A program made the position numbers and the translations under genes. The notes below the pieces were generated by a model. That model was not told the origin of the DNA, did no database searches, and saw only the letters and a program-made list of their open reading frames with translations. From Planctomycetales bacterium (lineage in GTDB: Bacteria > Planctomycetota > Planctomycetia > Pirellulales > Pirellulaceae), in contig JAGQPF010000098.1 in assembly GCA_020426845.1 (NCBI GenBank), forward strand, positions 1 through 46,113: DNA of 46,113 nucleotides. Reading direction: 5' to 3'. This document shows, in pieces, positions 25,038 to 33,828 of the stretch (position 1 is its first letter; the number at the start of each line of letters is the position of its first letter).

Positions 25038-25543
25038 GGTGATTGATTCCCGTGATGGATTCCGCTTCCCGATAGATTCTGCGGTGATCATGTGAACCCG
25101 GGGTGCGGTGGAGCGTCTTTCTTTTGCCCCACGCGAGAACGCTGCACTCGTTAACCGCAGCCGATTTGCCCAACCGTGCATCGGCCGGCGGGCAGCTCTC
25201 GTGGCGAGGGGCAACGCTTGTCTTGCGTGATACAGGGCGGCGGGCAGTGCTGGCATATGCACCGGTTCAACTGCGCGCTGTTCTGCTGCCTGCGGCTCGA
25301 CGGCCGCAGCTTAGCCGCCAACTCGCTCCGTGCGGGATCGGCCTGGTGCAAGTCCAGGGCAAGACACTCGCCTCGGCGGCGCAAGGAGCGAGCGGCCAAA
25401 TGGTTCCTGCGTTCAAAACTTGGAATGACCGCTCAGACTCTGCCAAATCTGAATGCTCGTTCTCCATATCGGCGCCGCTACGAGGCACCTTTCAAAACTA
25501 ACTGGAATGAAGACCCAAAGCCGCGTGGCGCGGGGGAGGACCG
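25038..25543. other. 506-bp intergenic stretch
   Basis: Between the cytochrome gene and the SPFH gene I find no supported gene; the short frames present are rich in Arg, Cys and Ser and carry no ribosome site. No palindromic repeat of the families seen elsewhere lies here. The 3' end holds the GGGGGAGGA ribosome site of the SPFH gene just before 25544. Confidence 0.5.
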
Positions 25544-26413
25544 ATGTTGATTAAAGAGCCTGGCCGCGAGTTTGTCGTGAAGAACACGCATCGTGGTCTG
25601 TACTACGTCGACGGCAAGTTGGACAAGGTGCTCGAGGCTGGCCGCTACCGCATTCCCCGGCGTCGCACCTTGGCGTTCGGCCAGCAGCCACAAGTCGAGT
25701 GCCTGCTGGTTGACGTCCGCGAGCGCGAGCTGACGATCAAGGGCCAGGAGATCCTGACGTCCGACAAGGTGGCGATCCGCGTCAGCATCCTCGTGCAGTT
25801 TCGCGTCACTGACGCGGCGGCCGCGATCCATACCGTGGACAACTTCGAGGATCGACTCTACTCGGACGTCCAACTGGCAGCGCGACGCTCGCTGGCGACG
25901 ATGACGCTCGAGGAGATCTTGACCAACCGCAACCGCCTTAGCGAAGACATCCTCACGGATGTCAAGGAGGCGGCGACGGGCTATGGCGTGGCGATTCGTC
26001 GAGCGGACGTGAAGGACCTGATCTTTCCGGGCAACTTGCAGGAGATCATGAACCGCGTGCTGGCCGCCGAGCGAAATAGTCAAGCGCAGTTGGTCGATGC
26101 GCGGACGCGAGCCGAGGTCGAGCGGATTGAGGCGGAGACTCGCGCCAATGCGGTCCGCCAAGCCGCCGCGGCCGATGCCGAGGCACGCCGGATTCGCGAG
26201 CAAGCGGAGTCCGCCGCAATTCTCTCGCTGGCAGCCGCCGAGGCGCGTGCCTATGACGAGCGAGTCAAGGCGGCGGAGGCGCTCGAGACCCACCCGGCAT
26301 TGCAGAAGATGGCGGAGCTCGAGACGCTTCGCGATCTCGCGCGGAATGCCAACGCGCGACTGTACCTGGGGCGAGAGATCGGCATTCGTTCGGACGAAGT
26401 CCGCCACGGCTGA
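25544..26413 (+). CDS. SPFH/Band 7 (slipin-like) protein
   Basis: SPFH proteins form ring-like membrane scaffolds and are often partnered with proteases. The ATG at 25544 has a strong ribosome site (GGGGGAGGA). The 289-residue protein lacks the usual N-terminal membrane anchor and opens directly into the SPFH core (residues about 8-180: RGLYYVDGKLDKVLEAGRYR, VDVRERELTIKGQEILTSDK, ARRSLATMTLEEILTNRN, GYGVAIRRADVKDLIFPGN). A long Ala/Glu/Arg-rich coiled coil follows (residues about 180-265: AEVERIEAETRANAVRQAAA). No NfeD-like partner gene lies nearby. It is convergent with the coiled-coil membrane protein gene on the minus strand, 103 bp away. Confidence 0.9.
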   Translation: MLIKEPGREFVVKNTHRGLYYVDGKLDKVLEAGRYRIPRRRTLAFGQQPQVECLLVDVRERELTIKGQEILTSDKVAIRVSILVQFRVTDAAAAIHTVDNFEDRLYSDVQLAARRSLATMTLEEILTNRNRLSEDILTDVKEAATGYGVAIRRADVKDLIFPGNLQEIMNRVLAAERNSQAQLVDARTRAEVERIEAETRANAVRQAAAADAEARRIREQAESAAILSLAAAEARAYDERVKAAEALETHPALQKMAELETLRDLARNANARLYLGREIGIRSDEVRHG

Positions 26414-26516
26414 TCGTGTGTGCGGTTTGAACGCATCGATGGCTTCCGCACCAACCAAGGCCCGTAGGGCGGCCCTTCCGGGCCGCCTGAAGCGCATGGC
26501 TGCGCGCCTATTACCC

Positions 26517-28550
26517 CTAAAAGCGTCGGCGATGTCTGCGCGTAGCGGCCATTTGGGCAGCGGCCTGCGCGGCGGCTGCGGCCAACACCTGGGCCATCTG
26601 CATGGCGGCCTCCGCGTTGCGGCGACGCTGCGCCTCGCGCTCACGTTCCTCGGCCTCGCGGCGCGCCGCTTCGAGCGCATTGCGGGCCGCGGACTCCGCC
26701 GAGTTGGCGAGCCGAATCGCCTCTTCGTACTCCTGTCGCTGCAAAGCTCGCTCGGCCGAGCGGAGTTCGCCATCCGCGTTGCCCGTGTTGGGGCTCACCC
26801 CCATCTGATAAAAGCCTTGGCAACGCCGCAGTTCCTGGCTCGCTTCGCGAATCTCCGCCGTCGCCTGCTGCGCGAGCCGGAGATCCTCTTGAATCATCTG
26901 ATTGACGGCCTGGAGATCTTTGTCGACATGCTCCAGGTCCCTCTGCACTTGCGGCCAGTTGGGCCGGCCTTGTTGTGTGTCCTCCAAAGCCCGCACCAGT
27001 GAACTTGCCGCCAGTTCATAGCGGTGGTTCGACCTGGGACGATCGGCGGTGTTGGTGCGCAATACCGTCTCGATCCTTCGCGCCTCGGCGTCCAGATCGG
27101 TCGCCCACCGCGCACACTGTTGGGCTAGTTCGTCCAGCTCCTGCAGTCGTGTCTCGACCGCTTCCACCAGATGCTGGGCATCGGGAAGCTGGGACCGCAC
27201 CTCGTCGATCAGCTCTTGGGCTCGATAGTACCGTTGAATCGCGTGATCCGACTCGCGCTCAGCCTCGTCCAGCAACTTAACCATTGCCTGGCCCAGCTCG
27301 TCCGCTTGTTTGGCATTTGGCTCGACCTGTCGCCACGACTCGTTCGCGTGTCGGCGTTCCAATTCGCGTTCCACGTGATGCGCCTGCTCGACGTCGTCGA
27401 GCAACTTTCTCACTTGAGATTGCAGGTCGCGAATCACGTGCGACCCCTCGTCGCGAAACCGGACCTGGAATTGAATGGACTCGGTGGCTTCGTCGAGCAG
27501 TCCTTCGGCGTGGTCAAGATGGCGCCTCGCCCCCTCATAATCGCCCTGCTGAAGCACACGCAATGCGGTGGCGTGGCGCTCCCGCACCTCCTCGAGCATC
27601 GGGTCCGGGTTTCCCCGGGGCTCGCCAAACCGCAGACCCTCGGCGCGGTGCCGCGCCGCCAGGGCAACGGCAGCGTGTTCGCGACGCTCGACTAGTTGCG
27701 CCCGCTCGTGCTGCTCCAGCACTCCGGTGACGCGGTCGCGCAGATGCTGCAAATGCTGTTGGGCCTGCTGCAATTCGAGCTCTGCATTGAGAGGATCGGC
27801 GGTTCGCAGTCGCTCACCTTCCTCGGTTCGCGCGGCGATCTCGCCGAGAGGCTCGTCGTACGGTTCGGTCGACAAGTTGCGCCCTTCGACCGACGCGATG
27901 CTCTCGGCAATTGCGCCCCGCAAAACTTGATTCGACTCCAACAAGGCGTCCACGCGCTGATGGGCTTGCTCCAGCCGATCGAGCTCGGAGTCGCATTCTT
28001 GCTGCAGTTTGCCGATCGACTCCTCGACACGCGTTCCCTCCACAAGTGACACGACCTGAATCGATTCCGACGTCCCGCCCTTTTCCAGCAGGGACTGCGC
28101 CTTGTCCCAAGTGTCCATCAATTCCAGCCAGTGGTCATTGTGCCGCTTCAGGGCAAGCTCCACCTCCTCGTATGCGGCCAATGTCTCGCCCACCATGGGC
28201 GCCGTGAAATCGGGATCGGTGAAGGGCAACATCTTGTGTCGCTCCTTGATTCGATCCATGGCGTCGCTGTAGGCGACGACGCGTTCCTTGAAGGCCTGCA
28301 ATTGCGACTCGGCCTGCTTTCTCCGTCTGCGGCGGCGGAACTGCACGAACAGCAAGGCTCCGGCGCCGAGCAGAACAATGTTCCCGACCGGGATCATCCA
28401 CGGCTGCAGCTCCAAGGTGGCGAGGCCCGCTGGCGCGGCGGCGCCTGCGTACTGACATGCTTCCGTTACTCCGCTGGCGCGCGACGTCTCTGCACCGCAG
28501 GCGGCCAACGCCACAAGCAACGTCGAAATCACTGGCACGGCTCCCGGCAA
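26517..28550 (-). CDS. Membrane-anchored long coiled-coil protein
   Basis: The 677-residue protein has a possible lipoprotein signal (LLVALAAC, lipobox LAAC with Cys18) and a second hydrophobic segment (PVGNIVLLGAGALLFVQF, residues about 54-71) followed at once by seven basic or polar residues (RRRRRRK). That pattern puts the remaining 600 residues in the cytoplasm. These residues are almost entirely heptad-like, rich in Glu, Gln, Leu, Arg and Ala (for example QQAQQHLQHLRDRVTGVLEQ), and end in an Ala/Met/Gln-rich tail with a basic tip (ATRRHRRRF). The topology is similar to EzrA of Firmicutes, but I see no sequence motif that proves kinship. The start is a TTG at 28550 without a good ribosome site; a GTG at 28538 is an alternative. 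It follows the ArsC-like gene by 29 bp. Confidence 0.72.
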   Translation of the reverse strand: MPGAVPVISTLLVALAACGAETSRASGVTEACQYAGAAAPAGLATLELQPWMIPVGNIVLLGAGALLFVQFRRRRRRKQAESQLQAFKERVVAYSDAMDRIKERHKMLPFTDPDFTAPMVGETLAAYEEVELALKRHNDHWLELMDTWDKAQSLLEKGGTSESIQVVSLVEGTRVEESIGKLQQECDSELDRLEQAHQRVDALLESNQVLRGAIAESIASVEGRNLSTEPYDEPLGEIAARTEEGERLRTADPLNAELELQQAQQHLQHLRDRVTGVLEQHERAQLVERREHAAVALAARHRAEGLRFGEPRGNPDPMLEEVRERHATALRVLQQGDYEGARRHLDHAEGLLDEATESIQFQVRFRDEGSHVIRDLQSQVRKLLDDVEQAHHVERELERRHANESWRQVEPNAKQADELGQAMVKLLDEAERESDHAIQRYYRAQELIDEVRSQLPDAQHLVEAVETRLQELDELAQQCARWATDLDAEARRIETVLRTNTADRPRSNHRYELAASSLVRALEDTQQGRPNWPQVQRDLEHVDKDLQAVNQMIQEDLRLAQQATAEIREASQELRRCQGFYQMGVSPNTGNADGELRSAERALQRQEYEEAIRLANSAESAARNALEAARREAEEREREAQRRRNAEAAMQMAQVLAAAAAQAAAQMAATRRHRRRF

Positions 28551-28579
28551 AACATATGGAGAACAGACGGATGTCGTGG

Positions 28580-29287
28580 CTACTTCGCCTCCGCGCTTGC
28601 CACCTGGCGAAACATGTAGAACATCTCGGCTCCGATTTGTCGCGAGCGTTGATCGTAAGTCGCCGCCTCCGCGTCCGTGCCGTCCGCCACCTTGGGATCC
28701 ACATAGTGCAGCGGGATGCGATCGACCGAGCCGTGCACAACCGGGCAGTTTTCGTCGGCGTCAGCGCAGCACATCATCGCCAGAAAGCCGCTCCTGGGAT
28801 TGCCGTCCTCGTTGTAGACCTTGGAAAAGGCGGTGAGCGACGGACGGTCTTCCGCAAATTGCACGAGATAGCGAGGGTTGCTCCCGTCACTGGTGGCGAC
28901 AACCTGCAGTCCGGCACGACGCAAGGCTCGCACCGTGCGAATATTGCAAGCTGTGGCTTCCGTGCCGCCCGAAAACGTCTGAACGCCGGCCACGCCGTAG
29001 TAGTCGGCAGCCACTTGAGCCCAGATTTGGGAGAGATGGCTGCGACGCGAATTGTGCGTGCAGATGAAGGTCAGTTGTGCCTTGCCCACGTCGGCAAGTT
29101 GCTTGCGAATCGCCGCGGCCGCTTGGTCCAGCAGTTGGCGGCGTTCGGTTGCAGGGGACGACTTGTCGAGCAGAGCCAACTCGGCACGCAATGGCTCGAC
29201 CCAGGTGGGCGACATACTTTCGGCATGAACCATGGAAGCAGTCACCAAGGTCAAAGGCAGCAGGGAAACGGCGCGTAGATTGCGCAT
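28580..29287 (-). CDS. Exported ArsC/LMW-phosphatase-like protein
   Basis: The ATG at 29287 has a strong ribosome site (GGAGGATTAGCT) and yields a signal peptide (RAVSLLPLTLVTASMVHAES, residues 5-24). The 235-residue product matches thioredoxin-type arsenate reductases and low-molecular-weight tyrosine phosphatases: CTHNSRRS with Cys76 and Arg82 as the C-x5-R loop, NIRTVRALRRAGLQV near residue 115, and MCCADADENCPV with Cys174 and Cys181 as the two resolving cysteines. The C-terminal part also fits ArsC (DPKVADGTDAEAATYDQRSR). Such enzymes normally work in the cytoplasm with thioredoxin, so export is odd. No other ars gene lies nearby. Thiol-dependent reduction or dephosphorylation in the periplasm is possible. 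Confidence 0.85.
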   Translation of the reverse strand: MRNLRAVSLLPLTLVTASMVHAESMSPTWVEPLRAELALLDKSSPATERRQLLDQAAAAIRKQLADVGKAQLTFICTHNSRRSHLSQIWAQVAADYYGVAGVQTFSGGTEATACNIRTVRALRRAGLQVVATSDGSNPRYLVQFAEDRPSLTAFSKVYNEDGNPRSGFLAMMCCADADENCPVVHGSVDRIPLHYVDPKVADGTDAEAATYDQRSRQIGAEMFYMFRQVASAEAK

Positions 29288-29412
29288 AGCTAATCCTCCA
29301 CAGGCGAAATGGAACGAGTCCATTGTAACCGGGAGGAATTGACGGATGCCGTGAACTGTGCCGATCGCCGGGAGCGGTGCTTTCAACGGATTCTCAACCC
29401 GACGCCCGTTCG

Positions 29413-29838
29413 TCAGTGCACGGCTGCCAACAACTCGTTGAGCGTCTCAAGATGACCGCGAGCGCTGCCCAGCGTCTCCTCAACCAGTGCCTTTGCCAGC
29501 GGAGCTCTTTCGAGCGCCGCGACCGCCTGTTGCAGGTACTGCACGGCCTCTTGCTGTGTCTGGAGCAGCTTTTTCAGGCAGAATTCGATCGACAGATCGT
29601 GGAGCGCGGTGAACGACATCGGGAATTCTCCGGCAGCCACGTCTCCGCCATTATCCAACACAAACTCGGCCAAACGGTCGGCGGACTGCTGCTGATCCTT
29701 AACCATGGCAGTGAGCGACTCGCCAACTTCCGCCCCGGCGCGCCCCATCCACGGCACCGCGTCGGCCAAGTAGGCCGCCAGGGAGCGGTTCAACAACACG
29801 ATGACCTGGTTGAGGATGGCGTTCGTTTCGTTGCTCAT
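29413..29838 (-). CDS. Small ferritin-like helical protein
   Basis: The ATG at 29838 follows GAGAGGATTATTCG. The 141-residue protein is all helical and reads as four helices: residues about 5-30 (ILNQVIVLLNRSLAAYLADA), 35-65 (AEVGESLTAMVKDQQQSADR), 75-105 and 110-140 (ALVEETLGSARGHLETLNEL). Its size, the spacing of Glu residues and a His near the C-terminal helix fit ferritin-like or Dps-like proteins, but the full di-iron ligand set is not certain, so iron binding is a guess. It stands between the nuo cluster (78 bp away) and the ArsC-like gene, on the same strand. Confidence 0.65.
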   Translation of the reverse strand: MSNETNAILNQVIVLLNRSLAAYLADAVPWMGRAGAEVGESLTAMVKDQQQSADRLAEFVLDNGGDVAAGEFPMSFTALHDLSIEFCLKKLLQTQQEAVQYLQQAVAALERAPLAKALVEETLGSARGHLETLNELLAAVH

Positions 29839-29915
29839 CGAATAATCCTCTCATCGGCCCACGCTGCGCCGAAGCAGCCCGACGCTGCCGATGAGGTTGT
29901 TTGCGTTGCAAAATG

Positions 29916-31835
29916 CTAGAAAAGGAGATTCTGAGCGGCCGCCAGGGCCATCTCGTTGAGACGATTCCAGCCGACAATGAACCCAACCGTCGGAATCGTC
30001 AGCACCAGCGTGAACGCGGCGGCAAACAACGAAACCTGAAACGGCACGCGATGTTCGGGCTCGGGCGACATCGTCATCACCTTCACGACCCGGAGATAGT
30101 AATACAAGCTAATCGCCGTGTTGACGCCGCCCATCACGAGCACCAGGGCGAGATACGAATGAGAGGTCAGGCGATAAGCGTCCGCCAAGGCTCCGAACAC
30201 GGCGAACTTGCCGATGAAACCAGCCAACGGCGGCAGGCCAACCAAGCTGAACAACATCAGCGCGAAACAGATCGCCATCAGCGGAGCGCGACCGAGCAAA
30301 CCGGCGTAGTCATCGATCTCCTCGGAACGCATCGAGTTGCGCAGGAAGGCGACGACGGCGAAGGCGCCAAGATTCATAAACACATAGGTCACCAGATAGA
30401 TGCCAACGGAGGCCGTCGCCTTCTCGGCCACGGCCGCATCCACGCCCGCCGCTGCCATGATTGCAGGAATCGCCATCATCATGTAGCCGGCGTGAGCGAT
30501 CGTCGAATAGGCCAGCAGTCGTTTGATGTTGGTCTGGCTGTAGGCCGCCAAATTGCCGAACGTGCAGGTCAGCACCGCGAAGAAGGCGACCAGTTTGCCG
30601 ATGAACGAGCGAGCCGGCTCGAGTCGCTCCATCGCAGTCAACGCTCCCTCCGCCGCTGCGTGATGTTCCGTGTCGGCTTTGTCCTTGTGTGTATCGTCGG
30701 CCTTGGCATCGTCAGCCTTGGCGTCGTGGCTTTCGGCTTTGGCCTCTTCGTGCCCTGCCGGCTCGGCTTGCTTTGCAGGCGTCTCGTCGGTGGCGGCAAA
30801 CATGGCGCCGGCTGCCAATGATGGGGCCTCCACGCTGGCGACGGCGACATGAGCGGACCGTTCGCCCGGCTTGACGCCTTCCGGCGGCACCGTGCCCAGA
30901 CCCAGGCACACGCGAATCAACAGCGCCAAAGCGGCCGCCTTGGACGCCACACTGAGGAACGCGTCCACTTCGGCCGAGGCGCCTTCAAAGACGTCCGGGC
31001 ACCAAAAGTGGAACGGAAAGGCGGACAGTTTGAAGGCCAAACCGGCCATCAACATCAGGCCGCCGACGGTCAACACCATGAGTTGCTCGGTCGAACCTCC
31101 CTCGGCGTACAGAGAGGGCAGGCGAACCGCCAGCTCGTTGGCCATCGTCGGCAAGTGGGCCGAATTCAACACGCCAGCCAGCAAGCTGATGCCATACAAC
31201 ATCAAGCCAGCGGCGCCGGCACCGTAGATGGAGTACTTCAACGCGGCCTCGCCCGCTCGCTTGCGGCCCTTGACCATGCCTGCCAGCACATAGGAGGGCA
31301 CGCTCGCCATCTCGACCGCCATGAACACCATCAGCAGGTGATTGGCCGTGACCATCAGGCACATGCCGAGCGTGGCGCCAAACACGAGCGAGTAAATGTC
31401 GGGACCATCCTCGCGATCGGGAATGCCGCTGAGACGGGTGAAGATCAGAAACAGCACCAGGAACAGCAGCAACACGGCGCGGAAGAAGACGCTGAAACTG
31501 TCGTACACCAGCATGCCGGTGAAAATCTCCATCCGCTGGATGTCGACATCTCCGGTCAACGCGACCCAAGGGGCGGTCGCCACCAACGCCGCGACGGCGC
31601 CCAGCAGCGCGATCCAAAACGCCGACGCGGAGCGAGTGAAGCTCAACAACGCCTTGTCCAGAGCGTCTCCCCAGGAGCCGGCCACCCGAACCACCAGCAT
31701 CAAGCAGATCGTCGCGCACAGAATCAGCTCGGGCACAAAGACCCCTAAGCTCGAGTCGGGTGTGACGGAGAAACCTCCGCCCAGCTGCCCTTTCGAGTCG
31801 ACGATGAGCTGGTTGACAAGTTGATTGAGGTCCAC
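29916..31835 (-). CDS. nuoN: NADH-quinone oxidoreductase subunit N
   Basis: NuoN is one of three antiporter-like proton-channel subunits of the complex I membrane arm. The 639-residue protein has the family landmarks: about 14 hydrophobic helices, the FHFWCPDVFEGASAEVDAFL loop near residue 280, and SVASKAAALALLI after it. A 90-residue hydrophilic insertion at about 312-405 (containing AKADDAKADDTHKDKADTEHH) is not part of normal NuoN, which is close to 480-500 residues. It separates helices without removing any conserved segment. This is the last gene of the leftward nuo cluster, 65 bp after nuoM. Confidence 0.95.
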   Translation of the reverse strand: MDLNQLVNQLIVDSKGQLGGGFSVTPDSSLGVFVPELILCATICLMLVVRVAGSWGDALDKALLSFTRSASAFWIALLGAVAALVATAPWVALTGDVDIQRMEIFTGMLVYDSFSVFFRAVLLLFLVLFLIFTRLSGIPDREDGPDIYSLVFGATLGMCLMVTANHLLMVFMAVEMASVPSYVLAGMVKGRKRAGEAALKYSIYGAGAAGLMLYGISLLAGVLNSAHLPTMANELAVRLPSLYAEGGSTEQLMVLTVGGLMLMAGLAFKLSAFPFHFWCPDVFEGASAEVDAFLSVASKAAALALLIRVCLGLGTVPPEGVKPGERSAHVAVASVEAPSLAAGAMFAATDETPAKQAEPAGHEEAKAESHDAKADDAKADDTHKDKADTEHHAAAEGALTAMERLEPARSFIGKLVAFFAVLTCTFGNLAAYSQTNIKRLLAYSTIAHAGYMMMAIPAIMAAAGVDAAVAEKATASVGIYLVTYVFMNLGAFAVVAFLRNSMRSEEIDDYAGLLGRAPLMAICFALMLFSLVGLPPLAGFIGKFAVFGALADAYRLTSHSYLALVLVMGGVNTAISLYYYLRVVKVMTMSPEPEHRVPFQVSLFAAAFTLVLTIPTVGFIVGWNRLNEMALAAAQNLLF

Positions 31836-31900
31836 TGCCGAACTCGTGTGGTTTGTGTTGAAAAATCCGCCGTGCCCTGCCCGTCGAAATTCGTCCCGAC

Positions 31901-33751
31901 CTAGGGGCTCAGCACCAGCTGATCAGCGACGGAGATTGTGGCCTCGGGAGCCAAAGGTGAGTGGGAGGCTGAGTCGGTTGCCTCGGGCCCTGCGGGGGCG
32001 GCGGACTCATCGGCCGGACCAGCGACTTCCTGCTCTCCTTCGGCCTCTTCCTCGAGCTCCGCAGCCTCCATCGGCGCCTTGACGGTGCGAGTCCAATCGG
32101 CCAACTCCTCGACCTGACGGGTGATCGTCGGATCCATGTACTTGAAGGCCGCTTGGTAAGGCCAGACACCGAACACCACGGCCAACACCAGCAGCGTGAT
32201 GCCAATTGCCCGCTCACGCATGTTGGTGGGAGTGATCGCCTCCTCATGCGGACCGCGATAGCTCGGACCGAGATAGACGCGTTGGATCGCCCAAAGAATG
32301 TATCCCGCGGTGAGAATCACGACGAACGCAGAGATGACCGCCATCAGCACGCTGTACTGGTAGACCGAGAGCACGACGAACACCTCGCCGATGAACCCGC
32401 ACAAACCCGGCAAACCGAGGCCAGCGAAGAACAGGCCCATCGCCATGGCCGTGTAGACGGGCATCTTGCCGAACAGCCCGCCGAATTCGTTCAAATTGCG
32501 GTGGTGCACGCGGTCGTAGATGATGCCGACCATAAAGAACATGCCGGCCGAGCTGATGCCATGCCCGATCATTTGGAACATCGCGCCCTGCACGCCCTGA
32601 TTCCAGTAGTCGGCGTTGAACTGGTAGCCGGCTCGCGCGGACCAGACCGCCATGCCGAGCACCACGTAGCCCATGTGGCTGACGGAGCTGTAGGCGACCA
32701 TTCGCTTGAAGTCGGTTTGGGCCAGCGCGGCGAAGGCACCGTAGACCATGCTGATCACACCGATCCAGCACAGCACTGTGGCCAAGTCGTAGCCTCCATG
32801 CGGGCAGATCGGGTAGCAGATTCGCAAGATGCCGTAGCCGCCCATCTTCAACAGCACGCCCGCCAGAATCATCGAGATCGGCGTTGGCGCCTCGACGTGG
32901 GCATCGGGCAGCCAGGTGTGGACCGGGACGCTCGGCACCTTGATCGCGAAGCCGATAAACAGCAGCACAAAGCACCACCATTGCATGGAGGGGCTGAACA
33001 CGTTCGTGCGCTGGGCCATCGCGGCCAATGCTTGGAGATTGAAGGTGTGGACCGGCTGATCGACGTTTCCAGCCTCGAGCTTCTCCGTGACGTCCGGATG
33101 CACGTTCAACGCTTCCCAGCTGATGGCCGCCTCGGTGTTGCCGTAGAGATCGGACACCTTGGCGAGCTCACGCAGATCGCTGGTGAAGTAGATCATCAAA
33201 ATCGCAATCAGCATCAGCACGCTGCCGACCAGCGTGTACAGGAAGAACTTGATCGCGGCGTACTCGCGGCGAGGGCCACCCCAGACGCCGATCAGGAAGT
33301 ACATCGGCAGCAGCATCACCTCCCAGAACACGTAGAACAGGAAGAAGTCGAGCGCCATGAACACGCCCAACATGCCCGTTTCCAGGAAAAGAAACAGCAC
33401 GCAGTAGGCTTTGATGTGCTTGGTGATTGACCAGCTGGCGCCCATCGCGAGCATGCTGACCAATGCGGTGAGCACGACGAGCGGCAGACTGATGCCATCG
33501 AGCCCCATGAAGTAGTAGATGTCAAACGATGGAATCCACGACACGCTGAAGGCCCGCTGCATCTGCGCGGCCGCCGGGCTGTCGACGTCGAAGTTGACCG
33601 CCAACATGACCGCGAGAATGAACACGGCCACCGTCACGCCAAACGTCAGGTAGCGGACAACTTCCTCCTGCCCCTTTGGCGCGAACGCAAGAATGATCGC
33701 GGCGATGGCGGGGAGAAAGACAATCAGGCTCAGCAGCACAGTATCGTTCAT
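31901..33751 (-). CDS. nuoM: NADH-quinone oxidoreductase subunit M
   Basis: The 616-residue product is an antiporter-like membrane subunit. Motifs include PVHTWLPDAHVEAPTPISMI near residue 270, LLKMGGYGILRI after it, and FKRMVAYSSVSHMGYVVLG near residue 345. The final 60 residues are an acidic, Pro/Ala-rich extension (EAAELEEEAEGEQEVAGPAD) that goes past the usual end of NuoM and is likely disordered. The ATG is at 33751, 77 bp after the nuoL stop. Confidence 0.95.
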   Translation of the reverse strand: MNDTVLLSLIVFLPAIAAIILAFAPKGQEEVVRYLTFGVTVAVFILAVMLAVNFDVDSPAAAQMQRAFSVSWIPSFDIYYFMGLDGISLPLVVLTALVSMLAMGASWSITKHIKAYCVLFLFLETGMLGVFMALDFFLFYVFWEVMLLPMYFLIGVWGGPRREYAAIKFFLYTLVGSVLMLIAILMIYFTSDLRELAKVSDLYGNTEAAISWEALNVHPDVTEKLEAGNVDQPVHTFNLQALAAMAQRTNVFSPSMQWWCFVLLFIGFAIKVPSVPVHTWLPDAHVEAPTPISMILAGVLLKMGGYGILRICYPICPHGGYDLATVLCWIGVISMVYGAFAALAQTDFKRMVAYSSVSHMGYVVLGMAVWSARAGYQFNADYWNQGVQGAMFQMIGHGISSAGMFFMVGIIYDRVHHRNLNEFGGLFGKMPVYTAMAMGLFFAGLGLPGLCGFIGEVFVVLSVYQYSVLMAVISAFVVILTAGYILWAIQRVYLGPSYRGPHEEAITPTNMRERAIGITLLVLAVVFGVWPYQAAFKYMDPTITRQVEELADWTRTVKAPMEAAELEEEAEGEQEVAGPADESAAPAGPEATDSASHSPLAPEATISVADQLVLSP

Positions 33752-33828
33752 GAATCCACAGATCCAAATATGTCAGGTCAACGCTGAAACAACGCGCGAG
33801 GCCGGGCCCATGCCCGTTCCAGCGCAGG

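Noticed and set aside
25176..25550. Possible 124-codon gene before the SPFH gene
   Set aside because: It overlaps the SPFH start, is rich in Arg/Cys/Ser, and has no ribosome site.
28580..29287. Arsenic resistance operon
   Set aside because: No arsR, arsB, acr3 or arsA gene lies nearby, and the protein is exported.
30849..31748. Plus-strand frame opposite nuoN
   Set aside because: The His/Gln/Arg-rich translation is typical of the antisense of membrane-protein genes and has no start signal.
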